From Sinohyriopsis cumingii (taxonomy: Eukaryota > Mollusca > Bivalvia > Unionida > Unionidae), in contig CM068825.1 of assembly GCA_028554795.2 (NCBI GenBank), positions 89,524,951-89,588,950 of the forward strand: a stretch of DNA of 64,000 nt, given 5' to 3'. This document shows, piece after piece, positions 49,127 to 57,875 of this stretch (position 1 is its first letter; each line of letters begins with the position of its first letter). The notes under the pieces are model-generated. The model did no database searches, was not told where the DNA came from, and saw nothing but the letters and a program-made list of their open reading frames with translations. Made by a program: the position numbers and the translations under genes.

Positions 49127-49328
49127 TGCATCTTCAACAACATTGATATCAACTGCAACAACATCATTTGATACGAGATTTTGTTTTTCGGTCTGTCCTG
49201 GTATATCAACGTCAATATTTTGCCGTCGCGTATCAGCTGGTCAATAACACAACGGCACTGGCAGCGTCGGAAACTTTTCTCGTTGCAACTGAAACAACCG
49301 CTGTTGAAGCGTGTCTCTGACTATCTTT

Positions 49329-50666
49329 CTACTTGCCACTATCAAGTCGTTTGGTCTCCACGTTTCCCAAAAAATCGTTCAAGGAAGTCTCTGAAATTAT
49401 TTTACGCATTATTTCACATTGAATTTTATTCGGTTGTAGTCTGATTAATTTCTTAAACTCGTTTAATTCTGCATGAAGCGCTCTATAATCATCAGACACT
49501 TCTTCATAATAATCAACAAAATCTTTTAACCACAAATGCGGAGATGGACCAACAAAAGGTGGTGGCTGACCATGATCGCCGCACATTATCACAGCTGTAT
49601 TTTTTGTTAATAACCAAACGAAAAATATTTTTAATGTTTCTAAGGGTACCTTACATATTTTATCCCAAATTATAATCCTTGGAATATATTTCTCTCCCAT
49701 TTGATCCGGAGTCCATGTGTCGCCCTTGTATCTGAAAAAGCTGTGATAAGTGCATGAGTTAACCCCTCGTTGTCTCATCTCTCGCGCGAGTCTGTGTGTA
49801 GGTGTTAACACGATCATATCTGAATTCCAAAATAATTCAATCGCTCGAGTCGTCTTACCAGACCCTATCGGCCCATTGAGATAAACAGTCTTGTGTCTGG
49901 ATACTGAATCGTACACATATGGCGCACTCGACATTTCTGATGATTCTGATTTATAATAACTGTCTTTGATCTCAACATCTGCGGACTCACAATAATCATA
50001 TACCATTTCTTCTTTTATTCTCCACGAACCCCATGATGCATCATCAGTTGTAAAACAAGTTACCGAATTCAGGTATTTCTTGTTGATGTAAAATGAGTCC
50101 GTTGCAACCCTAACTACAGTGTCAGGGAAGCCATTTATCATCGATAGCAAATTTATAGAAACATAAGCTAGCATCGAGGATCTTAAATGAGTATACTGAG
50201 GTGACTCGCTATCAGTATAACTTACAATTGTACCCAGTTGAGTTCCGTCAGATAAATAAGTGTTTTCTCGACTTACAAATATATCTCTCACGGTTGCATC
50301 AGCGATTATAAAATCTAATTCAGCTTTATCGATGATTAATCTTGCATAATGTCGTTTATGATTATATGCACCGCCTTGAGTAAACTTGCCAATTATTCTT
50401 CTACCAATATCTTTGGCGTTTCTTTTCTCTTCGAGGTTGGCGATTAATGTATCGTAATCATCACTTTCGCAATCAACCAGATCAGGTGTTGGTAACCAAA
50501 CTTCAGCCTGTGCCCGATATGATATAATTTCCTCACTGACCGTCAACGATACCAGTATTTTACAATCAAGCATATATCGTAACAACACTATTGGTGCCCA
50601 GCGCTTTTCACTAAAGTGCCGACCAAACCAAACATAACAAATAACGAAGATCCTTAGCGAATTCAA
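49329..50666 (-). pseudogene. B-family DNA polymerase palm C-terminal half fused to SF1 helicase N-terminal half
   Basis: The first half has a motif B-like KDIGRRIIGKFTQGG and a motif C-like VVRVATDSFYINKKY, in the order and spacing of B-family polymerases. The second half is an SF1 helicase: Walker A VYLNGPIGSGKTTRA (about residue 270), TPTHRLAREMR (Ia), RIIIWDKICK (Walker B, with K where E is usual) and AVIMCGDHGQPPPF (motif III). There is no stop between them, so the two are one reading frame. At the 5' side the frame switches to 50,611-51,498 around 50,640. Odd: motif C has Ala in place of the first Asp of DTD. Confidence 0.85.
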
Positions 50667-51498
50667 ATGACACTACACGAGCGAATACTGTTAGGTCAAA
50701 ATCGGGTAATGGTCCATTAATGGCCACTCGAGTCATCGAGTTTGTGGGGTGTCCAAATCTTTTAAAATACTCGCTATATTCTCCCATCCCGAGAAAGCTT
50801 CCTGGATAGCACGCAACCATATCAACTGATATCATTTCCTTGTAATTATATTTGGTATTCCACAATCCGCCGTGTCCGTACTCACAACAACTTAATTGTA
50901 CATCTTCAAGAAACGCACTTCGGGTTGGCTTCCAGGAATTTTTTTCTCTGGCAGCATGGGCTGCAACTGATGGAACAGTGAAACAATTAGTTAGTAATCG
51001 GTCAGTATCTTTTGAATATCTCGGCGCAAGTTTTCTCATTGTTTCATGAAGAGATTCTTTACGGTATATTTCACCGTTAACGCGCACAAACTGATCATAT
51101 ATTTCATTATCTGAACTCGAAAATAACCACACTGACACAGGATCGTTTTCACCTGTCTGTTTAATAAAATCAAACATGTTTCCCCCTTCGGGATTTTCCG
51201 AGGACGGGTAAAATCTTACAGTTCGATCTCGTGGGAATATTGTTACTGCACTAGTCCAAGCGTGAGCATTATGGTCAATAATTTCAATTGGTGCACCCTT
51301 TGATTTATTGGCTGATTCATATAAAACCTCCCCCGTTAACGTTTTTGCTACCATTGGAAATTTTAATCTACTTGATAACTCAGCGACATCGTTTATTGAC
51401 GCTCCTGTATCCTTGACCCGTTCAGCCCATTTGTTTATTTTTTCACGTCGTAACTCCGTTAGACCGTTTCCGCGCATCGCTTTTTTAAAATGTTCCAT
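50611..51498 (-). pseudogene. B-family DNA polymerase, N-terminal part with motif A
   Basis: Starts MEHFKKAMRGNGLTE (ATG at 51,498) and runs 295 codons, with motif A as KEMISVDMVACYPGSFLG at about residue 230. About 230 residues precede motif A. I see no convincing 3'-5' exonuclease motifs in them, so the enzyme may lack proofreading or the domain is strongly diverged. The frame breaks after FARVVSFEF near 50,640 and resumes in the next ORF. Polinton polymerases are normally about 1,000 residues or more with exonuclease and protein-priming regions, so this one is short on its N-terminal side. Confidence 0.8.
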
Positions 51499-51536
51499 TA
51501 CTCACTCGGCTACACAATTCAGCTTTGAGAATCTCA

Positions 51537-52055
51537 TCAGGGCAAGATCATTAATGTTGGGATTTTTGTCGGATAGATTCCATAAATGACCGCTGTTACA
51601 GGATACGATCGAGCGTAATCTGGTTTATCAATCCCAGTCAACATTCCTGGTTTGGAATCTTTACTTAACAGAGCGGTTTTTCCATTAGCATGGACAGGGT
51701 CACGTTTGTCACGGATAATCCACATATCGGAATCTGCTTGTACAATAAACTTTATTCTGAAATGATATTTCTGATTATCAAGATAATCGATGATCGTTTT
51801 CGCTCGTGCATCATTCATTGTAGCATCAATGAAAGAGTCGACATTGACTTCGTCCTTGATTCTGTCAAGGCGTATAATTTTGAATGTAGACCATACGTAA
51901 GATGCTACATCATCACGAAATTCTTTTTTGGCATCCCTGATAATATCAATCAGATCAGTCAGGGCTCGTCTCCGCGAGTCAGGGGTGAGTCTGTCAAGAT
52001 CGAATCTAGAAATTTTCCAGGGCTTGATTTTGGATAATCTTTCAAATTCCTCCAT
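51537..52055 (-). CDS. uncharacterised 172-residue protein upstream of the polymerase
   Basis: Starts MEEFERLSKIKPWKISRFDL at the 5' end of the minus-strand replication block, 38 bp from the polymerase ATG. Basic and helical in the first 100 residues, then FIVQADSDMWIIRDKRDP. No family recognised. It may be the true N-terminal part of the polymerase separated by a frame break (its last residues are out of frame with the polymerase) or a separate first gene. Confidence 0.6.
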   Translation of the reverse strand: MEEFERLSKIKPWKISRFDLDRLTPDSRRRALTDLIDIIRDAKKEFRDDVASYVWSTFKIIRLDRIKDEVNVDSFIDATMNDARAKTIIDYLDNQKYHFRIKFIVQADSDMWIIRDKRDPVHANGKTALLSKDSKPGMLTGIDKPDYARSYPVTAVIYGIYPTKIPTLMILP

Positions 52056-52107
52056 ATTATATTTAAGACAAACATAGTCTCAAACCAATCAGTGCAAGTG
52101 GCTTAAA
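52056..52107. promoter_or_regulatory. divergent promoter region, replication block and zinc-ribbon gene
   Basis: 52 bp between opposite ATGs, with attatatttaag on the minus-gene side. Assigned by position. Confidence 0.35.
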
Positions 52108-52311
52108 ATGGGATCTGTTACTGCTTGTAACAAATCCTGCAGGAAAGAATTCTGCGGGAAACATTCTCAAAGCATTCGAAAAGGGAGTTTAGGACCAATA
52201 CCCTGTCTGCGATGTGGTGTTGGGGTCAGAGGTAAAACACAGTTATGCGCAAGTTGCGGCGGTAAGCGATACAGGGAACTCAAAAGATATTATGATAAAA
52301 AAAAACAATAA
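52108..52311 (+). CDS. small zinc-ribbon protein
   Basis: 67 residues. A first Cys cluster (CNKSCRKEFCGKH) precedes a classic ribbon, CLRCG and then CASCGGKR thirteen residues on, and a very basic tail RELKRYYDKKKQ. Such small ribbons bind nucleic acid or protein. Function here is unknown. It opens the plus-strand middle block facing away from the polymerase. Confidence 0.65.
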   Translation: MGSVTACNKSCRKEFCGKHSQSIRKGSLGPIPCLRCGVGVRGKTQLCASCGGKRYRELKRYYDKKKQ

Positions 52312-52392
52312 TGATGCGCTGAAATGTGAGCGCGATTATATAACTAAGTTTTCAGACAAATTATAAATTAGACAAATACATTAATATATAAA

Positions 52393-52824
52393 ATGAATCA
52401 AGAATTTGCCCCACATCCTATCATCAAGAATTGCGAAGCGTCTCGTGATGGAATAGTTAGGCACTGTAGGCTGAAAAAACCAGTTGGTGTAGTTAATAAT
52501 ACTGGTTATCTTAGATTTACTGCTGGGCGTAAAGCCTACTGTAATCACAGGTTTGTATTTAAATGTTTCTCTGGAAAGTTCAAAGACGGTCTTGTGATTG
52601 ATCACATTGATAGACAAAAACTTAATAATAAATTATCTAATCTACAAGCTATCACGCCGGGCGAGAATTCTGCACGAGGAGATACCGGTAAATTTAAGAG
52701 CGTTACAAGGAGAGCTGTCAGATCTCTCAACATAAGTACCCGTGAAGAGAAAATATTTGTCAATGGCCGCGACTGGCAAGTACTTCGTTATTCACCCGAT
52801 GTCAGTCCAACGTGTTGCAGATGA
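52393..52824 (+). CDS. HNH endonuclease (HNH_3/NUMOD4-like, homing-type)
   Basis: 143 residues from ATG 52,393. An N-terminal NUMOD4-like strand region (NTGYLRFTAGRKAYCNHRF) leads to the HNH core VIDHIDRQKLNNKLSNLQAI at about residues 75-95: His-Asp-His followed by the asparagine-rich helix. Free-standing nucleases of this type are common in phages and large DNA viruses and are often mobile. The gene sits 80 bp after the zinc-ribbon gene, same strand, and is intact. Confidence 0.85.
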   Translation: MNQEFAPHPIIKNCEASRDGIVRHCRLKKPVGVVNNTGYLRFTAGRKAYCNHRFVFKCFSGKFKDGLVIDHIDRQKLNNKLSNLQAITPGENSARGDTGKFKSVTRRAVRSLNISTREEKIFVNGRDWQVLRYSPDVSPTCCR

Positions 52825-53271
52825 AATAATCAAATCATCGTTTTCATACAAGTTTAATAGCTGGATTTTATTTCGTTATGTAGATGGAGATAACTCCGCA
52901 ATGATTGTGTAAAAGTCAATTATGGATTTCTCTCCCTGCGCAACAGGTAAACAATTCTCCGTGTTACCTGTACGATCGCAACACGAAAGTAAAACATCTC
53001 CAATTACTTTCCCTTGACAAAGTCAAGGATTTTATCAAAGACTGTCAACACGGGCGGGCGTAATCGTTTATTTACAACGAATAATATTTTTTTTCACAGA
53101 CAATATACTTGTTTTATTAAATTCGTTTGGTATTCTGGTTCATCTGTATTTTTTCTGCGATTATATTTAAGAAAAGAAATACAAAAAACAGCAAAACAAA
53201 CCACGCCCTTCGCGTGAGCTATTTTTGAATTTCCAAGTATCAGTCAGTTTATATACTATAGCGTCCGTATC
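52825..53271. other. AT-rich spacer after the HNH gene
   Basis: No gene supported. The plus ORFs at 53,014 and 53,225 show no family features. Confidence 0.5.
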
Positions 53272-53273
53272 AT

Positions 53274-53405
53274 ATACGGGGTTTTCGAAACTCAATAAAG
53301 TTGCACACCTTCCGCGTTATCACCACGACGCGGTGACATTTGCACCTCGCGGATTGATTCGGGGAGGGTGTGCAAATCTGTTGAGCGTAGAATATAACCC
53401 CGTAT
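53274..53405. other. nested inverted-repeat (multibranch) element
   Basis: A perfect 10-bp outer stem ATACGGGGTT (53,274-53,283) / AACCCCGTAT (53,396-53,405) encloses CTCAA/TTGAG and then a stem of up to 13 bp, TTGCACACCTTCC (53,301) / GGAGGGTGTGCAA (53,363-53,375). Inside are two hairpins, CCGCGT/ACGCGG (53,312-53,333) and CCTCG/CGGGG (53,345-53,364). A few bases could pair in either of two stems. It could be an origin, packaging site or structured RNA. Confidence 0.75.
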
Positions 53406-53411
53406 CTCTCT

Positions 53412-53505
53412 GTGCTGTCCTTAGTATAAGTTATAGTTAAAAAATACATGTTGTGCTGTCCTTAGTATAAGTTATAGTTAAAAAATACATGTTGTGCTGT
53501 CCTTA
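53412..53505 (+). repeat. 41-bp direct repeat, two full copies and a partial third
   Basis: gtgctgtccttagtataagt then tatagttaaaaaatacatgtt begins at 53,412, 53,453 and 53,494, exactly 41 bp apart. Confidence 0.95.
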
Positions 53506-53513
53506 TATAAATT

Positions 53514-53779
53514 CCTCTGAACCCGCTAGCATATCATTTGGTAAGCTAGAGGTTCACATGGGGAATGTTTCGTCTTTCGCAAACACGCCTTCCTGGCCTT
53601 CTAGACTGTTGTTTGACAGGTTAGGGGCTCACATGGGGGTTGTGTTTTCGTGCTCCTGAGTCTGGTAGGATGTCATAAGACACCCTTGAGACTCATGTGG
53701 AGATGTGTCGTCGCTAGTGTAAAAAAAACCACACCATTCTGGACTTGCTAGACAACCTAGAAGTTCACATAATGGTCTA
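53514..53779 (+). ncRNA. array of four related hairpins (putative structured RNA)
   Basis: Four successive stem-loops: 53,518-53,556 (TGAACC..CTAGC / GCTAGaGGTTCA), 53,595-53,628 (CCTTCTAG..CTGT / ACAG..TTAGGGG), 53,658-53,694 (GAGTCT..GTC / GAC..AGACTC) and 53,734-53,775 (CCATT..GGACTT..CTAG / CTAG..AAGTTC..AATGG). Stem sequences differ yet still pair. The strand after each stem has a form of CACATGGGG, and the first three continue with a TGT..TCGT-like word. No ORF spans it. Function unknown. Confidence 0.55.
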
Positions 53780-53807
53780 AAATATTTTTCTTTTAAATAT
53801 ATAATAT

Positions 53808-53828
53808 TTGGTATATAAAATATACCAA
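53808..53828. promoter_or_regulatory. perfect TATA-containing inverted repeat upstream of a start codon
   Basis: TTGGTATAT, AAA, ATATACCAA: 9-bp arms around a 3-bp centre, ending 3 bp before the ATG at 53,832. Could be an operator-like site overlapping a TATA box or a 5' hairpin. Confidence 0.5.
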
Positions 53829-53831
53829 ATA

Positions 53832-54200
53832 ATGAATTACGAAAATATCAATGATGTAATTGTTGCTATTAAAAAATTAGAACATGACGGCATAAATATA
53901 TGTGATGAACTAAATCCTGAAAAAATTATTTCTGATTTTGAAACACTGCAAGAGGCTAAACAACAGGGGCGATATATTTTGCCATCACAATGTAGATTGA
54001 TAAAGAAAATTCAGACGGCGTTGTATCAGTCACTAGCCACAGTAGAAGAAACACAAATAAAGGATTTTGTTTCGTTGTCTCGTGCAATTGAAAAAATTAG
54101 GTCGGAATTATCTCTTGAATATGAATCAAAAAAGATAATTAATTCACGTGTGAGACAATTAAGAAAATTTATATCAGATTGTGAAAAGATTGAGAGTTAG
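53832..54200 (+). CDS. uncharacterised small helical protein
   Basis: 122 residues from the first ATG (MNYENINDVIVAIKKLEHDG). Lysine- and glutamate-rich, predicted all-helical by composition, no cysteines after the first third, no transmembrane segment. No family recognised. Last plus-strand gene before the convergent late cassette. Confidence 0.55.
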   Translation: MNYENINDVIVAIKKLEHDGINICDELNPEKIISDFETLQEAKQQGRYILPSQCRLIKKIQTALYQSLATVEETQIKDFVSLSRAIEKIRSELSLEYESKKIINSRVRQLRKFISDCEKIES

Positions 54201-54755
54201 GTGATAAAATCAAGGATTTCATCAAGGTGATTTCATCAAGGATACTTGGAAATGAAGTCAAGTACGTGGAAATGAAATCGAAAGTAAAAAAAAATATTTT
54301 TTACCTGCATCAATCTGATGAGTTGATTTCACTTATATCAATCTGATACAGATAATCTTTCCCTTAGTCGATCAGATTTAATGCAAGAGTGCGCGTAATT
54401 TAGAATCTGATCTTTATCACACGTGATCATAGAAATACGTTCTCACTGTAGTTTATCCAGCTGCGATTGTGTTAATAAAAAAAAACCTATTTACCGTACA
54501 CATCAATAACCAAGTCAAGTGGGCCGACTAGAAACTATGTAAATATTTTTCTGAAGTAGTTTTCAAGTACTTGCTTGTCGTGTATAAAAACCTTCAGATG
54601 CTGGTACATTATATAATACTCGCTTGATTAATTAGAAATCAGGGTCTGTCAGTAAAAAATAAATTCAAGAAAACAGTAAAAAAAAATATCCACCTTGACT
54701 GTCAGGAATTTTTTTTACTGTTTTCTTGAATGAGATCCTTGAAAATCGTAGATTT
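54201..54755. other. convergent intergenic region with iteron-like words and a hairpin
   Basis: Holds the word atcaatctgat at 54,309 and 54,337 and inverted gatcagattta at 54,370. A perfect inverted repeat of about 24 bp around a 20-nt loop lies at 54,663-54,732. No gene. Likely 3' ends of both converging transcripts. Confidence 0.6.
54663..54732. terminator. long hairpin between convergent genes
   Basis: Arms attcaagaaaacagtaaaaa and tttttactgttttcttgaat pair perfectly. Its position between converging genes suggests transcript end formation or a structural role. Assignment is by position only. Confidence 0.4.
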
Positions 54756-56190
54756 TTAGAATCGCAGAAGTAAATTAATATTAACTATTTCATTCCTCAA
54801 ATCCAGAAGGTGACCTGATTGGTCTGTTAGTTTGAAATTTATTCTTGATAACAGTGGATTATAATACCGCAGATAAACCGGATTGATCGGCTGTTGCACA
54901 ATCAGATATCCAGGTGGTTCTTTCTGGGTGAATGAAGAAAGAACAAATCCTTGCTGGGCTTGATTTGATACTGTCGTGTCTGTGCTGTAGCTGCCATCGA
55001 TTACATCACACACAAGACTGACCGCGACCACTGAGGTTATATTTACAATTTCCGGGGATACATGTCGGCCTGTCCCTGTTGGGTCATTATTGTACCGGAG
55101 AATAGTTGCCACCGGCAGTAGTTTTTTCCATTCTGCGAGTATGTCATCGAAGAACTCATCAATGATTTTGGCGGTGGATTTTTTTTAACTCGGTTGCGTT
55201 ATACCCGGGAAATTTAAAATTCGGCAATTCAGCTTCTGTTAGCGAGTATGCTTCCAAAAAATCCCTTTTATCGTTGTAGGTGAATAGGGGTTGGATAATT
55301 GTTGGTCGAATTATTACCTCGATCGCTCGCCGGTGAAAATATTCCATGTCGGATACAAGCTGATTTAATATTTCTACGCGTTTAATGATTTCGCTGCGTG
55401 AACTTGTTATATCAAAAAGATGTTCTTGGAAACCCTGGCGTAGTTGCTGTAGTTGTGTTTTGTGTTCTTGATTAATAATTTTAAAATAATCAATAAGTGT
55501 ATTTAAAGTAAACGAACGAGTTATTCCTCCTGCGGAAGATTTCTCAGAAATTAAAAGCCATTCCATATCATCCTTGCTGTAAAATTTAAATACATCACCC
55601 AATTTTGTTCGCTTTAGATCATCTATTTTTTCTTTATACGATAGTTCAACTTCGTGGTACGAAGTCTTGTCTGTGATATAATCGGACTTTTTTGGTTCAG
55701 GTGGTATCGGTGGTGCCGGTGGTGGGATTTCAGGCCATCCTAACACTGTTCTGATCGAACTCTGATATATATCCACGGCGTAGTCAGGAGAGTTTATCTC
55801 AATTGCAGAAGACATGGTTGGTTCATGAGCAGTTATTGTTATCTTGGATTCTTTTCCTGTGGTATTTTTTATTCGACGGTGTAATTTCTCATTGATTTCT
55901 TCGATTTGATAAGACCCGGTTGGTATACCAATGACGTTCCAGTCGGGAGTACCATCTTGTTTATTTTTATTTGCAAACACAAACGAATTATTCGCTGATA
56001 ATCCGCCAAATGATTTTGATCTGATATTGGGCCAACTGTGATATACTCGTAATTGTGCTAACGCGATCTCGTTTGCGTGAATTGCAGTTGGAAAATTAAT
56101 ATCGAATTCTGGTTTAGTCGAGCTTACTGTTATCATCGAAGTTTTCTTCGGGGCTGTATTTTCCACTATCTGTTGAAGTAATTCTGTCAT
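54756..56190 (-). pseudogene. penton-like minor capsid protein, one frame break
   Basis: The first frame (56,190-55,159; MTELLQQIVENTAPKK, 343 codons) has the conserved N-terminal Polinton pattern GIPTGSYQIEEINEKLHRR and later SSIRTVLGW, then a proline-rich linker and a helical middle. The second frame (to 54,756) carries the typical C-terminal end INFKLTDQSGHLLDLRNE and a hydrophobic finish. The frames meet at a run of eight A near 55,186, offset by one base. The capsid-vertex role is inferred from family resemblance. Overlaps the membrane-protein gene by 77 bp. Confidence 0.72.
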
Positions 56191-56710
56191 TATTTATCTT
56201 TGTTGTTTTTAAATGGCCGGTGCAGTCTACGTATATCTTAACTATTAGCGCGAATTCGGAATCTGATATTGGTTCGTCGTTGATGCTTGATGATATCAGC
56301 GACGATAATTTTGAGTATGCGATTGTTGCTGTGTTTAGTTGTATGATATAATCGTGCAATTTTGTGCTAACGCATGAAGATATTTTTTTCGCGATTATAT
56401 TAAAAACACCTGAAATTGCCGCTGGTGATGAAACGCATATTGTTACTGCGATTGCAGTTGTTACTGGCGTTAGCGCTGATAATACTACTGCGGTGGATGC
56501 AACTAACGCGGATACCGAGTACACTAACGCATCTAACACAATTACACGCCGCTTGTATTTTTTTACTTTCAGCGTATACTCGTTGATGGTATTTTTTAAC
56601 TCTGACTGCCATTCGCGCACTTGATCGTATCTATATTGCTGCGCACATGACTTTGTCATCGATGTTGTCGTTGATGCTGTCATCGTCGTTAACTCTGTTA
56701 ACGTGGACAT
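56114..56710 (-). CDS. two-helix membrane protein of the virion cassette
   Basis: 198 residues from ATG 56,710. A hydrophilic N-terminus precedes two adjacent hydrophobic stretches at about residues 58-80 (LDALVYSVSALVASTAVVLS) and 82-105 (TTAIAVTICVSSPAAISGV), forming a membrane hairpin, then a helical, acidic C-terminal part. The unit is intact and overlaps the penton-like gene. It may be a virion or host-membrane component. No named family is recognised. Confidence 0.65.
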   Translation of the reverse strand: MSTLTELTTMTASTTTSMTKSCAQQYRYDQVREWQSELKNTINEYTLKVKKYKRRVIVLDALVYSVSALVASTAVVLSALTPVTTAIAVTICVSSPAAISGVFNIIAKKISSCVSTKLHDYIIQLNTATIAYSKLSSLISSSINDEPISDSEFALIVKIYVDCTGHLKTTKINNDRITSTDSGKYSPEENFDDNSKLD

Positions 56711-56718
56711 TTATTATC

Positions 56719-57839
56719 TTACGCAGTAACCAATTGAGGTGTTTCAGCTACAAATTCCAAACACCACCAGTAAGATGTTGCGGTTAATTTCTTATCAGCT
56801 GCTTCCAGTATAAATGTTTCTTCGGTTCCGCTATTTAATATGATAGTCACAACCCCGGAAAACTTGTCGCCAGGGATACGTTGTAAATATCTCAAATCGC
56901 GCAGCACTGAACAGAGACAGTCTATACACTCCAGTGACTCTTGGGGTATGTTTGATAGTATTATTTTGTTTAGACCATGTTGCAAATCCAGATGATACCG
57001 TGTATACTATGTTGGTAATATGCCCGGAAGTAACTTCAGCGGGGATTTTAATCAAACTGGTTTTGTTAACGATATCAGGAATCCCACTTACGATATCTTG
57101 CTGTATTTTTTTGATCGTGTCAATGTTAGTTTTGATATCAGAAAGTTTCATATCAGCGGTGGGCGGAGTACCAAAGAATTCCTCTGCGGTTTCATTAATT
57201 TTTCTAAAGTTTCTACGAAGATTTGTAAACGCGTTTACGTGAACGTCATACTCGGTCCGCAACGTGGATAATTTACCGTCAACGGCGCTGTGGTTAACGT
57301 CAACATACTTTTTCGTCGCGGCATCTTCGTCGTATGTTGGATCCGCTAACACCACTATTTTATTTTTGTTCATGTTGAGTTCACCTGTCATTGTGTCGCG
57401 GGTATTTTTTAAACGAGTAGCGAATATGGTTCCGACAGTTGTAAATAACGCGTCAACATACTTTTTTGTCACGGCATCTTCCGGGGATGTTGGATCTCTT
57501 AAAACCACTATTTTGTTTCCGTTCATGCTGAGTTCACCTGTCATTGTATCGCCGGTCTTTTTTACGCGTTCCCCTGCAGCTTTCTGCGTATCATCTCTTA
57601 ACGCCGCGATTGATATCAGCGAATCCTTGATTTTTTCGCTATCAGTGAACACAGGGATGTTACCCGGACTAGCTCCAATAACCCTACGAATTATTTCATG
57701 CCATTTGATATCGCTGGTTTTTAGTTTTCCGTATTGGTCCTTAAAAATAACAACCTCATCTAGCCCTACCCCGGATAAGTTTAAAAAATTGTTAACGTCA
57801 TCTTTAGTCGCATATTTTGATAAATCCACGTCGTCGCAT

Positions 57840-57875
<36 letters not shown>

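Noticed and set aside
53514-53779. Hammerhead ribozyme array
   Set aside because: The conserved CUGAUGA and GAAA core is absent from all four hairpins.
56364-56624. Plus-strand ORF opposite the membrane protein
   Set aside because: Antisense shadow; the minus-strand frame has the ATG, length and hydrophobic pattern of a real gene.
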